In this document: positions 1 to 8,537 of the stretch, in pieces
Numbering within the stretch: the stretch's first letter is position 1
Layout: each line of letters begins with the position of its first letter
Source: an uncultured Psychroserpens sp.
Lineage (GTDB): Bacteria > Bacteroidota > Bacteroidia > Flavobacteriales > Flavobacteriaceae
DNA: 64,000 nucleotides
Assembly (NCBI RefSeq): GCF_947492715.1
Contig: NZ_CANLNS010000001.1
Span: forward strand, 1,240,001-1,304,000
Direction of reading: 5' to 3'
The notes under the pieces: model-generated
Told to the model about the DNA's origin: nothing
The model's input: only the letters and a program-made list of their open reading frames with translations
Databases searched by the model: none
Position numbers and translations under genes: made by a program

Positions 1-1709
1 GCATAAATATTAAAGAAGGTAAAACCATAAATATCAAATATTCTTTCGATGTCTGCATTAAGTTGTAAAAATGGAAGTGCCCACTTGTTGTTTTGAACAG
101 ATGAGATATACGAATTATTTCCTACAGTAAACTCAACATCAGAATAGTTCAATCCGTAGGTGAATTTGTTTAAAATCTGCAATGTATTTCTGTTCAAGCG
201 ATTATTGATGGTATTAATCGTTTGCGGGTTTTCAAAGCTAAACGGATTAAATCCAATACCTTCATGGAGGTTATATGTTAAGTCTTCAGAAGAAAAGTCG
301 AGTTTAGAGATCACTTTAATTTCATTTTTGTGATCGTCACTTTCGTATTCAAAATCAAGTATGGCGTTGAATACATTCTTCTCAATAGTTTTGTCACTAG
401 AATACCCATCATCAAATCCAGCAGAATTAGTTACCAGCCCAAAATTTTGAGTATCTGTATTTTTGGTATAACTTAAACTGTTATGAATATTAATGGTTTC
501 AGATAGTTCTATTCCATTTTTAAGATAAGCGACAAAGAATTTGTTTTTTTCGGCGTTGCGATTGTTGTCTAATAACCAATTAGGATTATTGAAGTTTGCA
601 TTAAAACGACGTTGCGTATTATTAGTTAAAACAGGGTTTTGAGCATTGCTAAAACTGACTGGAGTTGCCCAAGCGTTTAATAGCGTGTTATTTAAAAATC
701 CATTTATATTAGGTTGATTGTCTCTGTTTTTACCATATTTTAGATAGGCTTCCCATAACAGTTTTTTAGAGTTACGGTAGCTTTGATTAAAAGAAATTTT
801 CATAAAATCGCTAACACTTCTTTCTCGATTGAAGACATCTTTAAACAGAGTATTTGAATAATTAAATTCAAGAATACTTCCATCTGTAGATGCGCTAAAA
901 GAAAGGGTGTTATCTGTTTTGTATGTTGTTTGTAAAACAGCATTGTCATAGGGGTTAGATACCGTCCCATTACCACTACCAAGAGCAACTAATTGTCCGT
1001 TAACATCATAATCATAGGTGCTACCATCAAATTCTAGATTGCTCAATTTTGGACCATAGGAAAATGGATTTCCTGTTTCGGCACCTAAAAAAGCAAGCTC
1101 ACCATTTAGAGAAGCACCTTGGACATAAACAGATTGTAACTTAGGCAAGTTCTCATCTTTAAAAAATTGAGTTCCGAACTTACTATTGAATTTAATTTCA
1201 AAATAGATATCGGAATCAAAATAGTTTAGATCTACTTTGTTTTCCTTGACTTTAATGTCTTTGATACGATTATATTGGTAATTATTTACTTTGTTGTAAG
1301 TTTTATTAGAAAGATCCAAACTAGGTACATTAAATGGAGTATTGCTAGTCGTTTTTATAGCATTCTTGTAGGCGTCATTTTCAATGGGTTTAATGGGAAT
1401 TTCATCAACGAAGAAATCGTTAGACTCCAATCCTAACATGCTTGATGTGACCTTTACCTCTTTGGTTGTCATAGCGATGTACTTAAATACTAAAGTTTCT
1501 CCAACTCTGCATTTAATACTGTAATCCCCATCAAAGTCGGTTTGAACACCTCTATTAGTGCCTTTTACTATAACACTAACACCAGGAAGAGGAAGACCAT
1601 CTATTTCAGAATTGATCGTACCACTCACAGTACCTTCTTGAGCAAAAAGGTTTGCCGAAACAAGTATGACTAGCCCTATGCATAGTTTTTTAAGTAATTG
1701 ATTTTTCAT
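1..1709 (-). CDS. SusC/RagA-like TonB-dependent receptor, N-terminal part (cut by window edge)
   Basis: The gene starts at the ATG at 1709 and stays open to base 1, so about 569 residues are present and the C-terminus lies outside the window. The protein opens with a signal peptide ending ...SANLFAQ (about residues 1-24). A CarboxypepD_reg-like beta-sandwich follows (about 25-90), with the usual LPGVSVIVKGT and TDFDGDYSI signatures of SusC-type receptors. The expected plug is hard to see: after about residue 165 there is only a short VYVQGASLNGELAFLGAE segment before barrel-like alternating strands rich in Asn, Tyr and Phe. Proteins of this class take up oligosaccharides or other large nutrients across the outer membrane, usually with a SusD lipoprotein. 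The substrate cannot be told from this fragment, and no partner is visible inside the window. Confidence 0.8.
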   Translation of the reverse strand, partial: MKNQLLKKLCIGLVILVSANLFAQEGTVSGTINSEIDGLPLPGVSVIVKGTNRGVQTDFDGDYSIKCRVGETLVFKYIAMTTKEVKVTSSMLGLESNDFFVDEIPIKPIENDAYKNAIKTTSNTPFNVPSLDLSNKTYNKVNNYQYNRIKDIKVKENKVDLNYFDSDIYFEIKFNSKFGTQFFKDENLPKLQSVYVQGASLNGELAFLGAETGNPFSYGPKLSNLEFDGSTYDYDVNGQLVALGSGNGTVSNPYDNAVLQTTYKTDNTLSFSASTDGSILEFNYSNTLFKDVFNRERSVSDFMKISFNQSYRNSKKLLWEAYLKYGKNRDNQPNINGFLNNTLLNAWATPVSFSNAQNPVLTNNTQRRFNANFNNPNWLLDNNRNAEKNKFFVAYLKNGIELSETINIHNSLSYTKNTDTQNFGLVTNSAGFDDGYSSDKTIEKNVFNAILDFEYESDDHKNEIKVISKLDFSSEDLTYNLHEGIGFNPFSFENPQTINTINNRLNRNTLQILNKFTYGLNYSDVEFTVGNNSYISSVQNNKWALPFLQLNADIERIFDIYGFTFFNIY

Positions 1710-1807
1710 AATATTGACGGTTTAATAGTTCAAATCTATTTCAGTATTAAAGATTTGGAAACTAGAAATGAGTGAAAGCTACGTTTCAATGAGTGAAGTA
1801 TTCCAAT

Positions 1808-1840
1808 AAAAAATCCTCTTCGGATAGAAGAGGATTTTTT
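1808..1840 (-). terminator. Intrinsic terminator after the AhpD-like gene
   Basis: A perfect 14-bp inverted repeat (1808-1821 with 1827-1840) surrounds a 5-nt loop. It has A-runs and T-runs on both sides, so it can act on either strand. It lies downstream of the leftward gene 1924-2526 and upstream of the receptor that starts at 1709. Confidence 0.85.
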
Positions 1841-1923
1841 ATTTTGATGTTAAAAATGGCTAGGGATAACTTAAATACCCTTTACATTTTTGAAGATTTT
1901 TGGACGTATTATATGATCTTTAT

Positions 1924-2526
1924 TTAATATTGAGAACCATTGTGTTTACCACTTTCCCAGCCGTGTTTACCTAGGTATTGATCTCCGCTTTCTACTGCGC
2001 CTTCTTCAATAGAGGTTCCCATAGAGTCATTCCATCTGTTGAGGTATCCAAATAGAGAAATCACACCAAGCATTTCAACGATTTCACCTTCATCCCAGTG
2101 CTCATACAAACGTTTTTTGATATCGGCATTTACGGCATTAGGTACAAGAGAAGCCGCTAAGCTAAAATCTAATGCAGCACGCTCAGCTTCCGAAAAAGCA
2201 GGATGCGTTCTATATTCCCAAATATTATCTAATTGTTCTTGCTCGGCACCATAACGCTCTGCAGCACGAATGGCATGAGCTTGGCAATAACGACAACCAG
2301 TAGAATTACTGCTTACCCAAGCAATCATACGTTTTAATGCAGAAGTCACACGACCTTCATTAGCCATGACTGCTTTATTTAAGTTAATAAAGGCCTTACT
2401 AATAGCTGGTCTACGTTGCATGGTTAATACAGAATTTGGGCAAAACCCAAGAGTTTCGTTAAAAAATTCTGCAAGTTGTTTTGTTTCTGGATCGTGTTCT
2501 GCTGATAAAGGTGTAACTAATGCCAT
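1924..2526 (-). CDS. AhpD-like carboxymuconolactone decarboxylase family protein (peroxidase-related)
   Basis: This 200-residue cytosolic protein belongs to the AhpD/CMD all-helical family. The diagnostic part is the thiol motif C78-x-x-C81 followed by H84 within STGCRYCQAHAIRAAE. In AhpD such a Cys pair and His reduce partner peroxiredoxins or act directly on hydroperoxides. Its length matches the 'uncharacterised peroxidase-related enzyme' subgroup. It is divergent from an OsmC-family gene at 2585 with only 58 bp between them. Since OsmC proteins also detoxify organic hydroperoxides, the pair suggests a small thiol-based redox module. The physiological substrate is unknown. Confidence 0.85.
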   Translation of the reverse strand: MALVTPLSAEHDPETKQLAEFFNETLGFCPNSVLTMQRRPAISKAFINLNKAVMANEGRVTSALKRMIAWVSSNSTGCRYCQAHAIRAAERYGAEQEQLDNIWEYRTHPAFSEAERAALDFSLAASLVPNAVNADIKKRLYEHWDEGEIVEMLGVISLFGYLNRWNDSMGTSIEEGAVESGDQYLGKHGWESGKHNGSQY

Positions 2527-2584
2527 ATTTTTGTTTTTTTTAGTAGTATTTTTGAGTTAACAATAAACGAAAAATTCTTTAGAT

Positions 2585-3007
2585 ATGTCTCATAAAGTTG
2601 TCACACATTGGAAAGGAAACTTACAATTTGAATCCGATAATCCAAACGGAAAGTTAGTTACTATGGATACAACTCCAGAACACGGAGGTCATAATTCTGG
2701 GTTAGGACCTAAAGCCATGATGTTATCGTCCTTAGCAGGTTGTTCTGGTTTAGACGTGGTCTCTATTCTTAAAAAGATGAAAGTGCCTTTTTCAGATTTT
2801 AGAATTGATACTTATGGAGAACTTACCGAAGAACACCCTAAATATTATCATACAGTAACTGTTGAATACCATTTGTATGGTGAAAACCTCGATGAAGCTA
2901 AGATTAAAAAAGCAGTAGACCTTTCTATCGAAAAATACTGCGGTGTTATGGAGATGTTTCGAAAATTCTCGGAAGTAAAAACGTCTATTCATTATCACAA
3001 CGTATAG
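2585..3007 (+). CDS. OsmC family protein
   Basis: This 140-residue protein has the OsmC fold pattern: an N-terminal beta-sheet, then a long helix carrying the peroxidatic cysteine C53 in SSLAGCSGLDVVSILKK, and the second cysteine C119 in IEKYCGVMEMF. In characterised OsmC/Ohr proteins these two cysteines reduce organic hydroperoxides in the cytoplasm. The sequence looks closer to the YhfA-like branch than to Ohr, so the exact substrate is open. It is divergent from the AhpD-like gene and 22 bp upstream of recJ, with which it may be co-transcribed. Confidence 0.88.
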   Translation: MSHKVVTHWKGNLQFESDNPNGKLVTMDTTPEHGGHNSGLGPKAMMLSSLAGCSGLDVVSILKKMKVPFSDFRIDTYGELTEEHPKYYHTVTVEYHLYGENLDEAKIKKAVDLSIEKYCGVMEMFRKFSEVKTSIHYHNV

Positions 3008-3029
3008 CGAAAATTTTCTATATTAGCAT

Positions 3030-4718
3030 ATGCGTTGGACTCTAAAACCAAAACAAGATCCGATTACTGTTGACACTTTGAAAAAAGCGTTGCAGGTTGA
3101 TGCGTCAATAGCTACGCTTTTAGTGCAGAGGGGTATAGAGACTTACGAAGAAGCCAGGACATTTTTTCGCCCAAGTTTAGATGATTTACACGATCCATTT
3201 CTTATGAAAGATATGGACAAAGCCGTTGCTCGTATTGAAGCTGCACTTCTTCAAGGCGAGAATATTTTGGTTTATGGCGATTATGATGTTGATGGAACAA
3301 CATCTGTGGCCTTACTATCATCCTATTTAGAAACGAAATCGGATCAAATTGCCACATACATACCAGATCGCTATGATGAAGGTTACGGCATCTCTTACAA
3401 AGGAATTGACTTTGCTCATGACAATGGGTTTTCGCTCATCGTTGCGCTAGATTGTGGTGTAAAAGCTATTGACAAAGTCGACTATGCTTCTGAAAAAGGA
3501 ATTGATTTCATTATATGCGACCATCATAGACCAGGTGAGGTATTGCCAAAAGCTGTGGCTATTTTAGACCCAAAGCGGAACGATTGTGAGTATCCTTTTA
3601 AGGAGTTATGTGGTTGCGGTGTTGGATTTAAATTAATACAGGCTTTAGCTTCAAAAGAGGGTAAAACTGTAGAGGAACTTTCGGAATACTTAGATTTAGT
3701 TGCTACTGCTATTGGCGCTGATATTGTTCCTATTGTTGGAGAAAACAGGGCCTTAGCTTATTTTGGATTACAAGTTATTAATTCGCAACCAAGACCGGGA
3801 ATTCAAGCCATTATTGAGCAGGTTCAAAAAGATAAACTTACAATTACAGATGTCGTATTTATTGTTGCGCCTCGTATTAATGCGGCAGGGCGAATGAAAC
3901 ATGGTAACTACGCCGTAACCTTATTAACTGAAACTGATGCAGTTCTTGCAAAAGCATACGCTCAAGAGATTAACGCTTTTAATCAAGATAGACGAGAAGC
4001 GGATAAGCGTATTACTGAAGAAGCGCTACATCAAATTACTGAACTAAATGAAGAAAACCGACTAACAACGGTTGTTTATGACGAATCATGGCATAAAGGG
4101 GTTATTGGTATTGTGGCGTCCAGACTCACCGAAACCTATTATAGACCAACATTAGTTTTTACTAAAAGCGGAGATAAACTTGCAGCTTCAGCAAGATCGG
4201 TTTCTGGTTTTGACGTTTATAATGCGTTACAGGCATGCAGTGAACATTTAGAACAATTTGGAGGTCATAAATATGCCGCAGGTTTAACACTTAAGGAGGA
4301 GAATTATGATGCCTTTAAACAAGCATTTGAAGATGAGGTTTCTAAAACAATTGACAGAAATTTACTCACACCAGAAATAAAGATAGACATGTGTCTTGAC
4401 CTGCGTCAGGTAGATCAAAAATTTTGGCGAATCATTAGTCAATTTGCACCATTTGGACCAGAAAATAGAACGCCTATTTTTATGACTGAAAACCTTAAAG
4501 ACACAGGATATGGAAGGTGTGTTGGAGGTGATGATAAGCACTTACGACTAACGGCAACGCAAGATGGTTATAACATTGTTGGTATTGGATTTAACTTAGG
4601 TGATAAAATAGACATCATTAAAAACCGAAAGCCATTTAACGCAGTATATTCTATTGACGAAAACCATTGGCAAGGTCAAGTAAGTTTACAATTAAAACTA
4701 CGAGACATTAAGTCATAA
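3030..4718 (+). CDS. recJ: Single-stranded-DNA-specific exonuclease RecJ
   Basis: RecJ degrades single-stranded DNA 5' to 3' in RecF-pathway recombination, mismatch repair and base-excision repair. The 562-residue length is normal for the family. DHH phosphoesterase motifs are in order: YGDYDVDGT (82-90), LDCGVKAID (about 140-148), the signature DHH (164-166) in ICDHHRPGE, and GCGVGFKLIQ (about 194-203). A DHHA1 domain follows, with GGHKYAAGLTL near residue 412. A C-terminal OB-like domain completes the protein. The ATG at 3030 leaves a 22-bp gap after the OsmC gene, and an OmpA-like gene follows 29 bp after the stop. Confidence 0.95.
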   Translation: MRWTLKPKQDPITVDTLKKALQVDASIATLLVQRGIETYEEARTFFRPSLDDLHDPFLMKDMDKAVARIEAALLQGENILVYGDYDVDGTTSVALLSSYLETKSDQIATYIPDRYDEGYGISYKGIDFAHDNGFSLIVALDCGVKAIDKVDYASEKGIDFIICDHHRPGEVLPKAVAILDPKRNDCEYPFKELCGCGVGFKLIQALASKEGKTVEELSEYLDLVATAIGADIVPIVGENRALAYFGLQVINSQPRPGIQAIIEQVQKDKLTITDVVFIVAPRINAAGRMKHGNYAVTLLTETDAVLAKAYAQEINAFNQDRREADKRITEEALHQITELNEENRLTTVVYDESWHKGVIGIVASRLTETYYRPTLVFTKSGDKLAASARSVSGFDVYNALQACSEHLEQFGGHKYAAGLTLKEENYDAFKQAFEDEVSKTIDRNLLTPEIKIDMCLDLRQVDQKFWRIISQFAPFGPENRTPIFMTENLKDTGYGRCVGGDDKHLRLTATQDGYNIVGIGFNLGDKIDIIKNRKPFNAVYSIDENHWQGQVSLQLKLRDIKS

Positions 4719-4747
4719 TATTTCTTTTTGGTTTTCGTTACTCCATT

Positions 4748-5842
4748 ATGAAACACATTACAACTATTATTTCCTGCTTAATTTGCAATATTATATTGGC
4801 GCAAAATTTAGTTGTTAACCCAAGTTTTGAGACGTATAAGTATTGTCCAGAATTTATAAGTAATTTCAATAAAAACGTGACCTCATGGTCAACACCTACT
4901 TTTGCCACTACTGACTATTTCAATACGTGTGCTGAACGCATGAATAGTATTAATCATGCAGGAAACCAGAAAGCCAAGACAGGAAATGGCTATGTTGGAA
5001 TATATACGTTTTCTGATAAAAATTATCGCGAATATATTCAAGGTGAATTACGCCAAAAACTGGAGGAAGGAATAACTTACAAGTTGTCTTTTTATGTGAG
5101 TTTAGCGGAGTATTCTACGCATGCTATAAGTCATATAGATGTTTTGTTTATGCCAATTCCATTACAAAATACAAATTCGAATCAAATCAATATAAAACGT
5201 TTATCTAAACAAGCTGTTGCATCAAATTTTTTAGAAATACCTCATGACGATTTCTATGCTGATACGGTGAATTGGATTAAGATAGATGTAGAGTATACGG
5301 CTTTAGGGTTTGAAAAATATTTTACCATTGGAAATTTTAGCTCTAATCGCAAAACGAAAAAACAGAATGTATTGTCTTCAACAGGTAAGCAATTTTCGTA
5401 TTATTATATTGATGATGTGAGCGTTAAACCGATTGCTAAAAACGAAACTCAATTATCTACTGAAAAAGAACAGGAGAGTTTTGAAAATGAAACAATTTAT
5501 ACCTTTAAGAATGTCCTTTTCGAATTTGATAAGGCCAAATTACTGGATACTTCTAAAATTGAACTGAATAGCTTATATACATACCTATTTACGAACCCTG
5601 ATTTGAATGTTGAAATTTATGGACATACTGATAATACAGGGACGGAAGTAAGAAATCTTGAATTGTCTCAACAAAGAGCTCAGGCGGTTTCTAAATATTT
5701 AATGTCATTAGGGCTTCCTAATGAAAGAATTCAATTTTTTGGTTATGCTAGTTCTAAACCAATTGCAACCAATACAACAGCAGAAGGACGTGAACTTAAT
5801 AGGCGTGTTGAATTTAAATTGATTAAGAAAATCAAAGATTAA
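4748..5842 (+). CDS. OmpA family outer-membrane protein with N-terminal CBM-like domain
   Basis: This 364-residue protein has a signal peptide (about residues 1-19, ...NIILA/QN). The N-terminal domain begins NLVVNPSFE, the usual opening of carbohydrate-binding-like jelly-roll domains in Bacteroidota, and spans about residues 20-225. The last 110 residues form an OmpA_C peptidoglycan-binding domain: VLFEFDKAKLL, VEIYGHTDNTG, LSQQRAQAVSKYL and GRELNRRVEFKL. The Asp and Arg residues that bind diaminopimelate are in place. The protein therefore probably sits at the periplasmic face of the outer membrane or is anchored to the wall there. The ligand of the N-terminal domain is unknown. It lies 29 bp after recJ. 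Confidence 0.85.
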   Translation: MKHITTIISCLICNIILAQNLVVNPSFETYKYCPEFISNFNKNVTSWSTPTFATTDYFNTCAERMNSINHAGNQKAKTGNGYVGIYTFSDKNYREYIQGELRQKLEEGITYKLSFYVSLAEYSTHAISHIDVLFMPIPLQNTNSNQINIKRLSKQAVASNFLEIPHDDFYADTVNWIKIDVEYTALGFEKYFTIGNFSSNRKTKKQNVLSSTGKQFSYYYIDDVSVKPIAKNETQLSTEKEQESFENETIYTFKNVLFEFDKAKLLDTSKIELNSLYTYLFTNPDLNVEIYGHTDNTGTEVRNLELSQQRAQAVSKYLMSLGLPNERIQFFGYASSKPIATNTTAEGRELNRRVEFKLIKKIKD

Positions 5843-5900
5843 TACTTTGCTTTCGTTTATTTTTGTGGTAAATATTAGACATAATCACAAATTTATCTAA

Positions 5901-7181
5901 TTGGCTAAAAACGATCCATACGCAGCATTACGGTTTAGAGAATTCAACATTTTTTTGATTCTTCGTTTTGCATTAGTTTTTGGTTGGTCTATGCAATTTG
6001 TAGTCATAGAATGGCAGGTCTATGCACTAACCGAAGACCCATTGTCATTGGGGATTATTGGTCTTTGCGAATTTTTACCAGCTTTTTTTCTTGCTCCTTT
6101 TGCAGGCCATATCGTCGATAAGAAAGAAAAACGAAATTTATTTGCACTTTGTATTTCATTGTTTTCTTTAATAAGTTTTGGATTGTTTTGGTTAACATCG
6201 AACACGGTTGAGTCTTCGTGGGAAACAAGTACTATTTTATATGGGATTTATGGGTTAGTTTTTTTTGGCGGTGTATTGAGGGCATTTTTTGGTCCTACGA
6301 TATTTTCGTTAATAGCATTACTCGTTCCAAAGAAAGCATATCCTAATGCAGCAACATGGAGTAGTAGTACATGGAAAGGTGCAAATGTATTTGGAGCTTT
6401 ATGCGGTGGGTTTTTAATAGCTTGGATAGGTGTAAATCAGACCTTAGGGATCGTATTTCTACTAGTAATGGTTGCCCTGGTATTGGTATTACAAATAGCT
6501 AAAAAACCAATTTTAAATAAAGGAAATAATGAATCAATAAAAGAAAGCTTAAAGGCCGGACTTAGCTTTGTGTTTAACGACAAGGTTATTTTAGGCGCTT
6601 TAACTTTAGATATGATGGCTGTCTTGTTTGGTGGCGCTGTGGCAATTTTTGCTGTATTTGCAAAAGATATTTTAGACGCTGGACCAAAAGGGTTCGGTAT
6701 TTTAAATGCAGCGCTTTCATCAGGTAGTATTATAACCATGTTAGCAACAACCTATATACCTATTACAAAAAATACAGGGAAGAAGTTACTCATTTCTGTA
6801 TTCGGATTTGGGTTTTGTATGATCATTTTTGGAGCATCTAAACTTATGTGGTTGAGTGTTTTAGCATTATTTTTCTCAGGTGTTTTTGATGGTATTTCTA
6901 TGGTTGTACGTCAAACCATACTTCAGCTTAAAACTCCAGATAATATGAGAGGTCGTGTTGGTGCGGTAAATTCTATGTTTGTAGGATCTTCTAATGAGCT
7001 GGGAGCTCTAGAGAGCGGTATTGCTGCCAGGATTTTTGGTGCGCCTTTAGCTGTTATGTTAGGCGGAACAGTAACCTTAATTGTTGTGGCGGTAATGGGA
7101 GTTAAAAATAAACCGTTACGTGATCTCGATTTAACAAAAGATATTGAAGCTCACGAGGCAGAGACCGATGAGACTACTTAA
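5901..7181 (+). CDS. MFS transporter
   Basis: This 426-residue inner-membrane protein has 10-12 hydrophobic segments and the cytoplasmic loop motif AGHIVDKKEKRNLF after the second segment, typical of the major facilitator superfamily. It resembles the enterobactin-exporter/TMEM-type MFS group, but no substrate can be assigned. The start is TTG at 5901. The first in-frame ATG is about 30 residues downstream, inside the first membrane segment, so TTG is preferred. The 3' end overlaps the convergent lpxH-like gene by 8 bp (7174-7181), leaving no room for a terminator hairpin between them. Confidence 0.85.
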   Translation: MAKNDPYAALRFREFNIFLILRFALVFGWSMQFVVIEWQVYALTEDPLSLGIIGLCEFLPAFFLAPFAGHIVDKKEKRNLFALCISLFSLISFGLFWLTSNTVESSWETSTILYGIYGLVFFGGVLRAFFGPTIFSLIALLVPKKAYPNAATWSSSTWKGANVFGALCGGFLIAWIGVNQTLGIVFLLVMVALVLVLQIAKKPILNKGNNESIKESLKAGLSFVFNDKVILGALTLDMMAVLFGGAVAIFAVFAKDILDAGPKGFGILNAALSSGSIITMLATTYIPITKNTGKKLLISVFGFGFCMIIFGASKLMWLSVLALFFSGVFDGISMVVRQTILQLKTPDNMRGRVGAVNSMFVGSSNELGALESGIAARIFGAPLAVMLGGTVTLIVVAVMGVKNKPLRDLDLTKDIEAHEAETDETT

Positions 7182-7950
7182 ATGTTTTCAATTCCATTTG
7201 ATTGCCATCAAAAACGCCATAGGTATAATAGGTTATCCAATCTCCTAGATTGATGTATTTTGATTGTTCATTGAGTTGAATATCTAAAGGCAAATGTCTG
7301 TGTCCGAATACAAAGAAGTCTCTATGTTCTGTTTCTAATTTTCGTTTACAATATTGCACTAGCCATTCTTTATCGTTCCCTAAAAATTTAGCATCGTCAT
7401 CTCCAGATATCATTTTGTTTTTAACAGACATATAATGCCCAATGCGCATACCAAAATCGGGATGTAATAGACGTCTAAATAGCCATTTACAAATTGGATT
7501 TGTAAATACTTTTTTCATGCGTTTATAACCCTTATCTCCTGGGCCTAATCCATCACCATGACCAATAAAAAAACGCATATCATTAAAAATGAATTCTTTG
7601 GGTTTATGAAATACAGGAATATTAAGTTCTTCTTCAAAATATCCATTCATCCATAAGTCGTGATTACCAACAAAGTAGTAAATAGGAATTCCGGAGTCAC
7701 TAATTTCAGCAAGTTTCCCTAAAGTTCTTGTAAATCCTTTTGGAATAACACGTCTGTACTCCATCCAAAAATCGAATAAATCACCAAGTAAAAAGATGGC
7801 TGCAGCGTCTTTTTTTATTTCATCAAGCCATGCTACAAATTTCTTTTCGCGAGGTAGGGAGGCTTCTTTTGTTGGTGCCCCCAAATGATTATCTGACGAA
7901 AAGTAAATTTTCTTGCCCTCTGGGATTTTTATGTGAGTTGGCTTAGTCAT
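7174..7950 (-). CDS. lpxH: UDP-2,3-diacylglucosamine diphosphatase (LpxH family)
   Basis: This calcineurin-type metallophosphoesterase probably hydrolyses UDP-2,3-diacylglucosamine to lipid X, a step in lipid A synthesis. Metal-binding motifs are all present: D20-x-H22 (SSDNHLG), GDLFDFW (56-62), GNHD (95-98), GHGDG and the C-terminal GHRHLP. The FDFW and GNHDLWM signatures are shared by LpxH proteins. At 258 residues its length is normal. It overlaps the 3' end of queD upstream by 8 bp (7943-7950), so the two are probably translated from one message. No close paralogue appears in the window. Confidence 0.85.
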   Translation of the reverse strand: MTKPTHIKIPEGKKIYFSSDNHLGAPTKEASLPREKKFVAWLDEIKKDAAAIFLLGDLFDFWMEYRRVIPKGFTRTLGKLAEISDSGIPIYYFVGNHDLWMNGYFEEELNIPVFHKPKEFIFNDMRFFIGHGDGLGPGDKGYKRMKKVFTNPICKWLFRRLLHPDFGMRIGHYMSVKNKMISGDDDAKFLGNDKEWLVQYCKRKLETEHRDFFVFGHRHLPLDIQLNEQSKYINLGDWITYYTYGVFDGNQMELKTFK

Positions 7951-8395
7951 TATCAGAAGCGAACCACTGTGCGTATGAGGTTGCCGTTTCTTGGAGTTTT
8001 AATGAGTGTAGTTTGATGGTATTAGGTAAACGTTGTTTTATCTTTTCAGCAAAATCAATAACCATCATTTCACTTGTAGGTTGGTAATTAACCAATAATA
8101 CATTATGGCCTCGATCTTCAAGTTCTTTGGCTAACTCAACATGTGGTGTATTCTTATTAAACACTGTCGCATGATCAAACACATCTACGATTTCTTCTTT
8201 AACAATCTTCTTGAGATCACTAAAATCAATAACCATCCCATATTTTACGTTGGTATTGTCTGAAATAGGCTTCCCAATAACCGTTACATCTAATCGATAG
8301 CTATGACCATGAACGTTTTTACACTTTCCGTCGTATCCATAAAGGGCATGACCAGTTTCAAAAGAAAATTGTTTTGTAATGCGAATGTTACTCAT
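7943..8395 (-). CDS. queD: 6-carboxytetrahydropterin synthase (QueD/PTPS family)
   Basis: This 150-residue enzyme belongs to the 6-pyruvoyl-tetrahydropterin synthase family. It most likely converts dihydroneopterin triphosphate to 6-carboxytetrahydropterin in 7-deazaguanine (queuosine) synthesis. The zinc ligands H16, H29 and H31 and the catalytic C25 are visible in FETGHALYGYDGKCKNVHGHSY. The C-terminal LQETATSYAQW carries the family Glu. Its start codon overlaps the stop of a small membrane-protein ORF (TAATG), and its end overlaps the lpxH-like gene. This points to a three-gene transcription unit. Confidence 0.9.
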   Translation of the reverse strand: MSNIRITKQFSFETGHALYGYDGKCKNVHGHSYRLDVTVIGKPISDNTNVKYGMVIDFSDLKKIVKEEIVDVFDHATVFNKNTPHVELAKELEDRGHNVLLVNYQPTSEMMVIDFAEKIKQRLPNTIKLHSLKLQETATSYAQWFASDND

Positions 8396-8493
8396 TATCG
8401 TTTTTTATTACGGTTGTAGAAATAAACAATAACTAAAACGATTCCTAAAATAAGAAATAAACCGTTTCCACTTATAAATGACATGATATCCAT
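8395..8493 (-). CDS. 32-residue single-pass membrane microprotein
   Basis: A small leftward ORF begins with ATG at 8493 (MDIMSFISGNG...) and ends with TAA at 8395-8397. The middle is one hydrophobic segment (LFLILGIVLVIVYFY), and the end is the basic tail NRNKKR, as expected for a single-pass protein with a cytoplasmic C-terminus. Its stop overlaps the queD start as TAATG, which suggests translational coupling. The coding case rests on composition and coupling only. No family is recognised. It could instead be a leader ORF that controls queD translation. Confidence 0.55.
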   Translation of the reverse strand: MDIMSFISGNGLFLILGIVLVIVYFYNRNKKR

Positions 8494-8537
8494 AGCGTTG
8501 TTTTTAGGCTTGCTTTAAAGCGTATTATTCGCCAAAG

